Shown here one piece after another: positions 25,455-33,691 of a stretch of 35,859 bases of DNA; positions within the stretch are counted from its first letter, which is position 1, and every line of letters begins with the position of its first letter. The position numbers were made by a program, and so were the translations under genes. The DNA is from CAYSHJ01 sp964589725 (GTDB lineage: Bacteria; Planctomycetota; Planctomycetia; Planctomycetales; Planctomycetaceae), in contig CAZPUJ010000459.1 of the NCBI GenBank assembly GCA_964589725.1, positions 1 to 35,859 of the forward strand, given 5' to 3'. Below the pieces are notes generated by a model. That model saw only the letters and a list, made by a program, of their open reading frames with translations. It searched no databases and was not told where the DNA came from.

Positions 25455-25528
25455 ATCACGGAGCGTCCTCAACTCCGACGTTGAATCGGCGTCCACGTTT
25501 TCTCCCGCCAGGGACATCTCGAAAATCG

Positions 25529-25588
25529 CCCACCGTTTCAACGGTGGGTAGCGAGATCAACCGACGAGGGCCAAGCCCCGGCAGGGGC
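25529..25588. repeat. Two further small palindromes
   Basis: A near-perfect palindrome, CCCACCGTT-TC-AACGGTGGG, is at 25529-25548, and GCCCC-GGCA-GGGGC is at 25575-25588, followed by GAAA. They lie directly 3' of a DUF433 remnant and probably mark the junction where that gene was interrupted. Confidence 0.6.
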
Positions 25589-25595
25589 GAAAGAG

Positions 25596-25718
25596 GTCGG
25601 TGATCGCCGTTCCGCCGTTCGCAAACATCCACACGGCGGGAGGCACCGGAATCCGAGTCGCCGCGATGCAAGCCTGCCCGTGGCAGACGTTCGCGTGAAT
25701 CGAAATGCGCTCGACCAG
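25596..25718 (-). pseudogene. DUF433 domain remnant
   Basis: About 41 codons read LVERISIHANVCHGQACI, then AATRIPVP and VWMFANGG. This closely matches the start of DUF433 proteins (pattern: ERI-x-I-x-P/A-x-x-CHG-x-x-CI-x-x-TRIPV). DUF433 proteins are small, often antitoxin-like. The usual second half (the helix-turn-helix-like GMS-x-EEIL region) is cut short, and the frame runs into the palindromes at 25529-25588. No proper start codon precedes it, and it abuts the end of the two-helix membrane protein gene. It is a fragment, probably truncated by repeat insertion or deletion. No toxin partner is seen. Confidence 0.6.
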
Positions 25719-25731
25719 AAAGCTGCCTTCT

Positions 25732-26400
25732 TCAAAAGCAAGAGCCTTTTCGCTGCTCCCACTCAATCGCGTTGGTAACACCAGACGTCCTCAGTAGCAA
25801 GCAGAACATGACACTCTGCTCTGATGCCTTTCGTAGCGCATTTTCGATTGCAACCAATTCGGAGATGACCTGATCTTGATCCGAGAGTTTCAGTGGATCG
25901 CTCGCGCGAAGTGCTTGGATCAATCTCGTCACGGTCGCCAAGCCTTTGTCAGCCGGATGCCACACCAATTCCTCCCCATAGAAATCATCGTTGAACCCAA
26001 ATGTGGATAATGGTGAAACTCCCAATTCGAGCGACATCGCATCCAATTCTTGGCAGTGTTTCGCGATGGCCTCACCTTGAGCGAAAGTGTGGATGTCCTC
26101 AAGTGTCTGTTGGAAATACGGGACGATGCATGTGCGTCGCGCGACGCAAACACCATCCCAAAGCAAATGACCGAAGTAGCAAGCAAACAAAAACAACTCG
26201 ACCAATCGAAGAGTTGCAGCGAATCTCGACGCTGCATTGAAGCCGTAAGCTGCGAAGAACAATCCCACGATCGACGCACACAAAAACGGACCAAAGCAGC
26301 CGATGGCCCAACGAATGTTGCTTCGTCGGGCTGTCAAGTACCGCTCCGGGTACCCCTCGCAATATCGGAATGACGAAAGTGAACTCTCGTGCAATTCCAT
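25732..26400 (-). CDS. Two-helix membrane protein of unknown function
   Basis: The 222-residue product is not recognised. Two hydrophobic segments lie near 31-53 (IGCFGPFLCASIVGLFFAAY) and 64-85 (LRLVELFLFACYFGHLLW), followed by a mostly soluble helical domain to the end. It is Cys-rich in and after the helices (C35, C41, C74, C86, C91 approximately). The gene contains more A/T-rich codons than its neighbours and lies next to the repeat cluster and DUF433 remnant, so it may be acquired. It ends near 25732 and starts 45 nt before the aminotransferase stop region on the same strand. Confidence 0.55.
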   Translation of the reverse strand: MELHESSLSSFRYCEGYPERYLTARRSNIRWAIGCFGPFLCASIVGLFFAAYGFNAASRFAATLRLVELFLFACYFGHLLWDGVCVARRTCIVPYFQQTLEDIHTFAQGEAIAKHCQELDAMSLELGVSPLSTFGFNDDFYGEELVWHPADKGLATVTRLIQALRASDPLKLSDQDQVISELVAIENALRKASEQSVMFCLLLRTSGVTNAIEWEQRKGSCF

Positions 26401-26444
26401 AGCTCAGTTCCGCAAAACGAAGTCACGAGCAAGTGATCTCCGCC

Positions 26445-27713
26445 TCACCCCTCGACCGCATACGGCGTCGTCAGCCGGAACTGTGGATGCGTTTCGAGGT
26501 ACGCGGCGATGCGATCGGTGCGCGACAACGCGACGGGGATGAAGTCCACCGCTTGTTGCAGGCGGTTGTTGGGTTCGGCGCAACTGAAGCGGAGGAAGCC
26601 GGCGCCGGCCTCGCCGAAGCATTCGCCACCCAGGCAGGCGAGGCCGAAGTTGTCGTCGGCTCCCTCCAGCAGGTACAGCGCGAGACCGTGGCTCTTGATG
26701 CCTAGCTTGTTGCAGATCGGGGCGACGTTCGGGAAGACGTAGAACGTCGCGGTCGGGTCGAGCGTTTTGAAGCCGTCGATCTGGTTCAGGCCGTTTGTCA
26801 GCAGCACGACCTTCTCGCGGAACTTGGCCATGACGGCGTCACGCTCGGCGGAGTCTCGTTCCAGCGCGGCCTTGCCGGCGAGTTGCACGAGCGGCGGTGT
26901 GCAGCTCAGCGTGGTGTTGATCATCTTGCTGATCGAGTCCACGATCTCGGCCGACGAGACCGCGAAGCCCAGACGCCAGCCGCTCATGCTGTAGCTTTTG
27001 CTGAACGTGTACGCGGCCACGCACTGCTCCATCATGCCGGGCTGAGCCAGCAGCGAGTGATGCTTGCCCTTCCAAACCATGTGGCAATACGGCTCGTCGC
27101 TGAGCACCGCAATGTTCTTGCCGCGGATCAGGTCGGCGATCTCAACTAAATCTTGTTCGGTCTGCACGCCGCCGGTCGGGTTGTGCGGCGAGTTCAAGAA
27201 GATGGCCTTCGGTTTCGGATCGTCGCGCAGAAACGCCTCGATGTCCGCGATCACCGGCCTGAAACCATTTGATTGTTTCAATGGTTTGAAGACGGCACGA
27301 GCTCCGCGACGAAAAATATTCGGCGTGTACGTTGGAAAGTACGGGCTGAAGACGAGCACTCCGTCATTCGGATCGAGGAACGCTTCGCAGAAGAATTGTT
27401 CGAACACTTTCGCACCGGGGCCGACGACGACGTTCTTCGCCTCGGCTGGGATGCCGAATTCCTCGCGCACGAATCGGGCCGCGGCGTCACGGAACTCCGG
27501 CAAGCCGGGCGATGGGCAATAGTGCGATTGATTCGCCTGAATCGCCTGCACGCCGAAGCTCTTCGCCGAGGCCGTGCTGTCGAATGGACTGTCGCCGATT
27601 TCGAGTTCGACGACGTCCTTGCCTTTGGACTTCAAAGACTTTGCGACGGCCAGCACCGTGAACGCGGTTTCGACAGTGAGTGATTTCGTGAACTGGCTGA
27701 GTTGTGCGGACAC
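26445..27713 (-). CDS. Class I/II aminotransferase
   Basis: PLP-dependent fold-type I aminotransferase of 422 residues, in the aspartate/aromatic aminotransferase group. LEIGDSPFD near the N-terminus replaces the usual LxxGxPxF substrate segment. Y-x-PSPGLPEFRDA, IFLNSPHNPTGGVQT, LSDEPYCHMVW and the Schiff-base Lys in YTFSKSYSMSGWRLGF follow, and FLRFSCAEPNNRL near the end holds the carboxylate-binding Arg. The initial MSAQLSQFTKSLTVETAF matches the usual helical start. The substrate cannot be fixed from sequence. It appears to be a single-gene unit, with dispersed repeats on its upstream side. Confidence 0.92.
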   Translation of the reverse strand: MSAQLSQFTKSLTVETAFTVLAVAKSLKSKGKDVVELEIGDSPFDSTASAKSFGVQAIQANQSHYCPSPGLPEFRDAAARFVREEFGIPAEAKNVVVGPGAKVFEQFFCEAFLDPNDGVLVFSPYFPTYTPNIFRRGARAVFKPLKQSNGFRPVIADIEAFLRDDPKPKAIFLNSPHNPTGGVQTEQDLVEIADLIRGKNIAVLSDEPYCHMVWKGKHHSLLAQPGMMEQCVAAYTFSKSYSMSGWRLGFAVSSAEIVDSISKMINTTLSCTPPLVQLAGKAALERDSAERDAVMAKFREKVVLLTNGLNQIDGFKTLDPTATFYVFPNVAPICNKLGIKSHGLALYLLEGADDNFGLACLGGECFGEAGAGFLRFSCAEPNNRLQQAVDFIPVALSRTDRIAAYLETHPQFRLTTPYAVEG

Positions 27714-27755
27714 GGGGGAAGCTCCTTGCGGTGTGAGAACTCAGTTGTTGTCTGC

Positions 27756-27908
27756 CTCCCTCCCCTTGGGAAAGAGGTCGGGGTGAAGGTATCAGATCAT
27801 TGGGCTTTCCAAAGTCACTGGTTGCACGAATGTGTGAGTTCGGATTTGCAATCAATGTCAAACGACGCTTGGCTCCCTCACCCTAGCCCTCTCCCAAAGG
27901 GAGAGGGG
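27756..27908. repeat. Two CCCTC-rich repeat units
   Basis: One unit is at about 27756-27791 (CCTCCCTCCCC...GAGGTCGGGGTG). The second, at 27871-27908, contains a perfect stem, CCCTCTCCC-AAA-GGGAGAGGG (27887-27907), preceded by CTCACCCTAGCCCT. Both belong with the pair at 20177-20285. The second lies 28 nt beyond the stop of the unknown gene at 27936 and may double as its terminator, though no T-tract follows. Confidence 0.65.
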
Positions 27909-27935
27909 ACTGAGCAGGAGGGAGTCAGCGTCGAG

Positions 27936-28679
27936 CTATTTCGCCGAGATCGCTTGCGCCAGCGGCCGCAGCACTCGCTCGACCACGCACTCTTCCAGCA
28001 TTTCTTCGCAGCGGCCGCGGAGCGTGTGCAGCGTTTCGTCGAACGAGACGCCCGGCTCCAGGCTGCCGTACTGACGCAGCGTGAAGTACACGCTGATGTG
28101 CTCTTCGGGGTACTCGCCGCGACGGACGTGATAGGCACTGGTGCGCGTCTCGATCATCAACCGCGCCTGCAGCCGGCACGTGTCGTTGAGGGTCATCGTA
28201 ATCGACGGCTCGTAATTCAGCACGCGAGCACCCGATACTTGCAGTAGCCCTTCGATCGCCGGACAGCCGCCCAGCGCCTCCGCGACCAACTCGTCGTGAT
28301 TGCCGCGATAGTTCAACTCGAAGCCCATCATGTAATCGAGCGCCTCGCAGTCCAGCGGGCTGACCGACAGCATGTACGGCAACAATTCCAGCACCAGCAT
28401 GTGCTGCTGAAACGCGACGTCGATGTCGGGGGGATTGAGATACGCGCTGCAAACACGCTTCGGCTCGACCGACAGCCAGCGCTGATGGCCTTGGTCCTTG
28501 TCCTCTTCCAAGACACAATCGCCGCTCTCGCGCGTGTAGAAGTTGCGCATTGACGGATAAGATTTCTGCACACGCTCAAAAAAGCTCAGGATCGTCTCAC
28601 GAGCCGCCGGCAAGGGCATCTCGGTGTTGAGGTTCATGTTGCAGTAAAAGTCGTCGACGTATGAGTCGAAGGGCAACAT
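27936..28679 (-). CDS. Protein of unknown function, cytoplasmic
   Basis: The product is not recognised. From ATG at 28679 (AAGGA upstream) it has 247 residues; an in-frame ATG at 28784 adds an implausible Arg/Cys-rich start. No signal peptide or membrane segment is seen. It is acidic, with FDSYVDDFYCNMNLNTEMPLPAARETILSFFERVQKSYPSM at the N-terminus and YHVRRGEYPEEHISVYFTLRQYG later. The length and even composition suggest a real, folded protein, possibly restricted to this lineage. It is divergent from the alkylguanine transferase gene across 28680-28933. Confidence 0.7.
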   Translation of the reverse strand: MLPFDSYVDDFYCNMNLNTEMPLPAARETILSFFERVQKSYPSMRNFYTRESGDCVLEEDKDQGHQRWLSVEPKRVCSAYLNPPDIDVAFQQHMLVLELLPYMLSVSPLDCEALDYMMGFELNYRGNHDELVAEALGGCPAIEGLLQVSGARVLNYEPSITMTLNDTCRLQARLMIETRTSAYHVRRGEYPEEHISVYFTLRQYGSLEPGVSFDETLHTLRGRCEEMLEECVVERVLRPLAQAISAK

Positions 28680-28933
28680 CGGCAAGTCCTTTGACAATAA
28701 AAAACGTGAGGCATCGCATTCGCATCGCCAAGCGTCGCTGCGAGGATCCCTCACGCCGGCTTGTTTGTGAAGCGTGCTGGCCACCAGCGCCGCCCTTCCC
28801 CAAAAATCAATCGCATTCTATTGGTACCTCTTGGACAGGTCAAAGAACGTTTCTGGGCGAATGCCGAGGCCACAACGGTCATCGTTCCGGCCGCTTGAAG
28901 CGACCGGCATTCGTACAACCAAGGAGATTCCCC

Positions 28934-29452
28934 ATGCGTCTGCACGTCAGTGCGTTTTCCACTCCACTGGGCTGGTTTTGTCTGCTGGGCCGAGACCATC
29001 GCGTGTCGTTGCTGACAATCGGTCATCGACGCGCCGAGGATGCTTTACGCAGAATCAAGCTCCTTATCAACGATCGATTGGACGAAGTTGATTGGCAGCC
29101 CGAATTACGACAGCGGTTGGAGAGATTTGCTTCCGGTGAAGTGGTTTCGTTCGACGATATCGACGTGGAAATCGATCATCGCACGCCATTCGCGCAGCGA
29201 GTGCTGAACGCCACGCGAGGAATTGGCTTTGGCGAAACGATCAGCTACGGCGACCTGGCGGCTCGTGTCGGTTCTCCGAACGCCGCGCGAGCGGTCGGAG
29301 CGGTCATGGCCTCGAATCACATTCCGATCATCATCCCATGCCATCGAGTTGTCGGTAGTCGCGGTGAATTGGTCGGCTTCTCCGCTCCTCGCGGCATCGA
29401 TCTCAAACGCCGGCTGCTCAAGATGGAGCAACTCGCTGCACCAGTCACGTGA
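28934..29452 (+). CDS. ogt: Methylated-DNA--protein-cysteine S-methyltransferase
   Basis: Suicide repair protein that removes alkyl groups from O6-alkylguanine in DNA. It has 172 residues from ATG at 28934, with AAGGAG at 28921-28926. The N-terminal ribonuclease-like domain is short; the C-terminal domain (about 85-170) has FAQRVLNATRGIGFGETISYGDLA, then ARAVGAVMASNHIPIIIPCHRVVGSRGELVGF, with the acceptor Cys in PCHRV and the Asn hinge just before. An open frame to 28661 upstream is rejected because the ribosome site is at 28921. No ada-type regulatory domain is present. Confidence 0.95.
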   Translation: MRLHVSAFSTPLGWFCLLGRDHRVSLLTIGHRRAEDALRRIKLLINDRLDEVDWQPELRQRLERFASGEVVSFDDIDVEIDHRTPFAQRVLNATRGIGFGETISYGDLAARVGSPNAARAVGAVMASNHIPIIIPCHRVVGSRGELVGFSAPRGIDLKRRLLKMEQLAAPVT

Positions 29453-29614
29453 AGCGATGGGTTTGGTAGTCAAGAGTTTCAAAGCTCCTTGCAAACAACT
29501 TTTTGGCGCGGACCAATTTTGCGGAGTGACGACTTTCGCCAGGCTGAAAGACAAGAATAGAATCTCTCGTGGCTCGCGGGCCAGCGTTCGTCAGTCCCCT
29601 GCGAAAGAAGCGTC

Positions 29615-30172
29615 ATGAGTGTCGGATTCGTCAGACCGAATGTGTCGGAGTTGAACCTCGCCGTCTTTGGTCGCTCGGTCCATCCGGAACTGCTGGTGAT
29701 CTATGAACGGACAACGGTCGCTCAAGATGGCTTCAGCGCCCATGTGGCGATTTGCGATGCCGGACACCTGTTGGAACTGCGAGCCGCCGGACACACGTTG
29801 TGCGAAGTGATGGCTCCGCGGGAACAGCCGCTGCCGCACCGCGAATGTTTGTTCGAAAGGAAACTGCGCGGCAGCCGCGACGAATCGTTGTGGTTTCCCG
29901 GTGGCGTCGGCTATCACTTGGGCTTTCAAGTCGAACGACTGGATCCCGAAGTGTTTCTGCACCTGCACGACGAGTTCTCCACCGACTGCCACAAAGCCAC
30001 CTTAGGGCACATCTTCGCAACCCCCAATCGGCTCGCCCCAGCCGCGATCAGTTATTTACAAGTTGATCTCTTTCCCCGCAGCCTCCTGGTCCACGCGTTC
30101 CACACGTTTCCCGAGAGCTGCGCCGTCGTGAAGACCCAGACGCTGATCGAATTGCCCGGCGGGAAGAACTGA
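29615..30172 (+). CDS. DUF2617-like protein
   Basis: The 185-residue soluble protein has no signal peptide. The pattern of beta strands with GYHLGFQVERLDPEVF in the middle and VHAFHTFPESCAVVKTQTLIEL near the end resembles DUF2617 proteins of actinobacteria and planctomycetes, which share an H-x-YP-x-T/S-like C-terminal segment. The function of the family is unknown. The start ATG at 29615 has a weak ribosome site (GAAAGAAG upstream). It ends 38 nt from the convergent WD40 fusion gene. Confidence 0.6.
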   Translation: MSVGFVRPNVSELNLAVFGRSVHPELLVIYERTTVAQDGFSAHVAICDAGHLLELRAAGHTLCEVMAPREQPLPHRECLFERKLRGSRDESLWFPGGVGYHLGFQVERLDPEVFLHLHDEFSTDCHKATLGHIFATPNRLAPAAISYLQVDLFPRSLLVHAFHTFPESCAVVKTQTLIELPGGKN

Positions 30173-30210
30173 CAAAGTCTTTGATGACCGCTTCCACGCA
30201 AACCCCCGAG

Positions 30211-32328
30211 TCACTTCAGTTCTACGATCTTCTTCGCCGCTTCGGCGCGTGCTTTGGCGAGGACGCTTTCAAGCGTGATGCTGGCGCCGTTTTGCCGTTT
30301 GCTTTCGTCGGCGGCTTCCATGAAGGCATAGATTTCGAGTGTCTCTAGTTCGCCGACCGGCGGCTTGCCGGAGCGGAAGAACGCGATCATCTCGAACAGC
30401 AGTGGGTCGTAGCCGTCGTAGCTGCCGACCGGGCCTTCACCTTTGTCGCCGGTCGCTTTGCCTTCGTAGCCTTGGCCTTCGCGGAAGATGCCGACTCGGC
30501 CGTCGGTCCATTGGCCGACGACTTCGATCTTGCCATCCGCAGTCGTGCCGCGTTTGACCGACACGCATCCGGTGCCCATCACCGTGAACAGCGATTCGAC
30601 ACCGTGAATGCCATACCAGAACAAGTCGGGATGCGTCTTCTCCAGACTCGCCGGGCTGGAGGTTTCGCAGCGAGTGATCTTGCCCAGCGAGCCGGCTCGC
30701 GCGGCGAGCGTCGTCTTGCCGAAACGCAGCGACGACGACGAGAAGATCGGCGTCTTGTACTTCTTGGCCGCTTCAAAGATCGCGACGGCGTCGGTCAAAC
30801 TGCCGGCGATCGGCTTGTCGATGAAGCAGGGCTTTCCCGCCTTCAGCACCGGAATGATCTGTTCATAGTGCGGCCGGCCGTCGTTCGTTTCGAGCATCAC
30901 GGCATCGACGCGCGTCACCAGTTCGTCGATCGAATCGACGATCTCGGCACCCATCTTCTTCATCTGTTCCGTGTAATCCGGCACGCGAGAGACGCTGGAT
31001 TCGATGTCCGGACTGCCTTTCGGATATGCCGCCACGAGTCGACAGCCGGCGACCTCGGCTCTTTGTTTTTCGGCGTTGAGCGTTTTCGTGAACGCGATTG
31101 CATGCGACGTGTCCAAACCGATGATGCCACATTTCAGCGGCTTCGATTCGGCCACCGCGTTGTCTTTGTTGGCGTTGTCAGCCCCGACAGCCGACTCCGA
31201 GTTGGCATCGCCGGCCACAACGGCCGCGGCAGCGGGGTTGGAACTTTGAGATGAAATATCCCACAAGTACGCGGTTTGATCGTAGCCAACCGACGCGAGT
31301 CGCTTGCCGTCCGGCGAGAGCGCGAGTGCCGCAACCTTGGCCTGATGCTCGTCGGCCACGGCCAATTCTTCGCCGTCGGCAACGTGCCACAGTTTGATTT
31401 CGTTCTTGCCGCGCGCTCGGCCGCCGCTGCCAGTGATCGCGGTCTTTCCGTCAAAACTCATCACGATGCAATTCACCGGCCGGCTGTGTCCGCCGAAGAA
31501 ACCCAGCGGCTTGCCGGAGTCGGTCTCGAAGACGTACGCCTTCTCATCAACGCTCGTCACGATCAGCCGCTGCCCGTCGGCGGTGAACGCGACTGCCGTC
31601 GCGGCTTTCAGGAGGCCCTCGAACGTGCGAACCGTTTCACCGGTCTCCGCATTCCAAAGTTTGGCCGAACCCGGTCGTGTGACGCGCGTGTCGTCTCCCA
31701 GCGCCGTCGCGAGCAACTTGCCATCCGGCGAAAACGCGACACCTTGAACCGGCTCGCCGTCCTGCGCGAACGATCGGATCAGTTCGCCGTCGGCGATTCG
31801 AATCAGCCGCACGGTTTCATCATCGCTGGACGTCGCCAGCAACTTCCCGTCGGGAGAGACAACGATCCGCGTGACGACTCCGCGATGCTTTGGCAAGTCG
31901 CGCTCTTTCTGACCGGAGGCGACGTCCCAAATTGACGCCGACTGGTACGCTCCGACGACCAGCTTCTCGCCGCCGGGCAAGAACGCCAGCGACCGCACGT
32001 ATCCGCCAGCGACCTTCCAACTTGCGGTCTTCGTGGCCTTGCCGGCATCAAACCACTGAACCGTTTCATAGCTGCCAACGGCAAGCTGCTTGCAGTCTGG
32101 TGAGAACGCCACGCTCGTAACCCAATGATCGAACCCGGAAAGCTGCTCCACAAACTTCAGCTTTTTGTCGTTGTCCTTTTCTTTTTTCGACTCTGGCTTT
32201 GGCTTGGTGTTCGGTTCCGCCGAGGTCGACAAGTTCAGGCCACTGATCGCCAAAGCTGCCACGGTGGTCAACACTCCGAACACCCGGAACGTTTGAACGA
32301 AAGCAACTCGCGAAAACTGACGCCGCAT
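30211..32328 (-). CDS. Secreted WD40 propeller fused to a Gfo/Idh/MocA oxidoreductase
   Basis: The protein has 705 residues from ATG at 32328. The first ~38 residues form a long signal peptide ending in STSA. A Lys-rich linker follows. Seven WD40 repeats lie at about 62-349 (e.g. VTSVAFSPDCKQLAVGSY, VTRIVVSPDGKLLATSSDDETVRL, VAALALSPDGKRLASVGYDQTAYLWDI), enough for a complete propeller. An Ala/Asn-rich linker leads to an oxidoreductase domain at about 388-705, with KCGIIGLDTSH at its Rossmann start and CFIDKPIAG in place of EKP. The order propeller-linker-dehydrogenase is unusual. Planctomycetes often export Gfo/Idh/MocA proteins, but usually alone. Export suggests a periplasmic role. Substrate unknown. 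Confidence 0.87.
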   Translation of the reverse strand: MRRQFSRVAFVQTFRVFGVLTTVAALAISGLNLSTSAEPNTKPKPESKKEKDNDKKLKFVEQLSGFDHWVTSVAFSPDCKQLAVGSYETVQWFDAGKATKTASWKVAGGYVRSLAFLPGGEKLVVGAYQSASIWDVASGQKERDLPKHRGVVTRIVVSPDGKLLATSSDDETVRLIRIADGELIRSFAQDGEPVQGVAFSPDGKLLATALGDDTRVTRPGSAKLWNAETGETVRTFEGLLKAATAVAFTADGQRLIVTSVDEKAYVFETDSGKPLGFFGGHSRPVNCIVMSFDGKTAITGSGGRARGKNEIKLWHVADGEELAVADEHQAKVAALALSPDGKRLASVGYDQTAYLWDISSQSSNPAAAAVVAGDANSESAVGADNANKDNAVAESKPLKCGIIGLDTSHAIAFTKTLNAEKQRAEVAGCRLVAAYPKGSPDIESSVSRVPDYTEQMKKMGAEIVDSIDELVTRVDAVMLETNDGRPHYEQIIPVLKAGKPCFIDKPIAGSLTDAVAIFEAAKKYKTPIFSSSSLRFGKTTLAARAGSLGKITRCETSSPASLEKTHPDLFWYGIHGVESLFTVMGTGCVSVKRGTTADGKIEVVGQWTDGRVGIFREGQGYEGKATGDKGEGPVGSYDGYDPLLFEMIAFFRSGKPPVGELETLEIYAFMEAADESKRQNGASITLESVLAKARAEAAKKIVELK

Positions 32329-32558
32329 GAGAAGGCTCCCGAGGGGAAAGCTTTTGGAGGGATGAGCAAGCACACCGAAAGTCAAAGCACGGTTAACGCT
32401 TGATGGCTTCGATTATCGCCTGAGACGGTCGAAACGCAACCGGGTCCGACACCGAGTCCACGGCTGGCTAATCCTTCAATCGGCGTCCAAGATGAAATAC
32501 AAGCCCGACGAGGGAACTGCGGGGAAATCCCTCGCTTGCACTTCGGATTGGTTTAAAT

Positions 32559-32571
32559 GCGGCATTGCCGC
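32559..32571 (-). terminator. Possible terminator of the TauE/SafE gene
   Basis: A GCGGC-ATT-GCCGC hairpin lies just past the stop of the transporter gene (32582). On the minus strand it is followed by ATTTAAAC, a weak T/A-rich tail. The stem is only 5 bp. Confidence 0.35.
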
Positions 32572-32581
32572 GACAAGTCCG

Positions 32582-33487
32582 TTACGTTGCTGCGTTTCGC
32601 TCGGCCCACGCGGATCGCAGCATCATCATCGCGGCGTAGATCACGGCGATCATCACCAGCCAGCGAACGTATTCGAGAGGCATCTCTTTCACGAGATAGG
32701 CCGCGATGAACACTGCCGGAAGGCCGCTGAGAGACATCTCCAGCGAAGTTCTCGCGCTGTAGCTCCCTTCGCGGATGAACCGCGTTCCGCCCACCGGCAT
32801 CAGGAAGGCGCAGGAACCCATCATAATCGGAAACGCCGCGCGCGGGTTCATTCCCAATAGGCTCACGAGGATCAGGCACGGCCCGTAAAGCCCAATTCCC
32901 AGCGTCATCAACGCTCCCAGCAGGAAATTCGCCGCCAGCCCCAATCCGAGCAGCGGACCTTCGAGCGTGAGCGCCTCACCTCCCGCCGGGCCGACATTGA
33001 ACTGCCGCATCAACATGAGCGCCGCCGCCGCAAGCAGCGCGCCACCCATGCCGAGTTGGATTGTCCGCCGCGACCAGTGTGCCACAATTCCCGCTCCCAG
33101 CCACGCTCCGAGCACCGAAGCCGCGATCATCAGCACGAGCGTTCCGAAATCCACTTCGACGATCGCAATGTAGATGTAAGCCTGCGCGATGGTCGGGATC
33201 GCATAGCCGACATTCAGAGTCCCCGGAATTTTCTCGTCGGGCACCGAACCGCGAAACTTAAACGCCGCCGCGGTCGGAGCAAAGTTGCCGATCCCCAGCG
33301 TGTCGAAAAACGTGCAGACGAATGCGACGACGGCATGGAATGCCGTGTGTCGGCCTTCGAGTTGATCGCTCCCAACGGGGCGAACACCATGGGATTGAGT
33401 CTTGCGAGCCAACCGCATCCAGGCCACGACGAATGATGCCGCCACGACGGTCAGAGCGACAAATAAGATGTGCTTCAGGTTCCCCAT
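32582..33487 (-). CDS. TauE/SafE family sulfite-exporter-like transporter
   Basis: Inner-membrane protein of 301 residues with about eight hydrophobic segments in two related halves, as usual for TauE/SafE. The first half has FVCTFFDTLGIGNFAPTAAA, the second LGIGLYGPCLILVSLLGMNPRAAFPIMMGSC, both with the Gly/Pro-rich breaks seen in the family. Members are annotated as exporters of sulfite or sulfonates, but substrates are mostly untested. The start ATG at 33487 has a weak ribosome site (AAAGGAT 14 nt upstream). It is divergent from the MFS gene across 33488-33691. Confidence 0.88.
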   Translation of the reverse strand: MGNLKHILFVALTVVAASFVVAWMRLARKTQSHGVRPVGSDQLEGRHTAFHAVVAFVCTFFDTLGIGNFAPTAAAFKFRGSVPDEKIPGTLNVGYAIPTIAQAYIYIAIVEVDFGTLVLMIAASVLGAWLGAGIVAHWSRRTIQLGMGGALLAAAALMLMRQFNVGPAGGEALTLEGPLLGLGLAANFLLGALMTLGIGLYGPCLILVSLLGMNPRAAFPIMMGSCAFLMPVGGTRFIREGSYSARTSLEMSLSGLPAVFIAAYLVKEMPLEYVRWLVMIAVIYAAMMMLRSAWAERNAAT

Positions 33488-33691
33488 CAGTGGCGATCCT
33501 TTCCGGTCGAAGTTCCACGAATCAATGAGTTGTAGTGCAGCTCATCGGCCCCACTCTTGGTGAATTCAGATTCGCCAAGATGCCGATCAAGGCGGAGCAT
33601 TCCAGCCCGCAGCGCTGGCGAAAGTCAACTTGCCGCTACGAGATCATCACCATCTATCGACGGTTTTGCCGTTGTTGGCTAAAGAGCCGGC

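Noticed and set aside
25456..25671. Additional open frames in the palindrome cluster
   Set aside because: They are Arg/Gly/Pro-rich translations of repeats with no start context, except the short DUF433 remnant listed.
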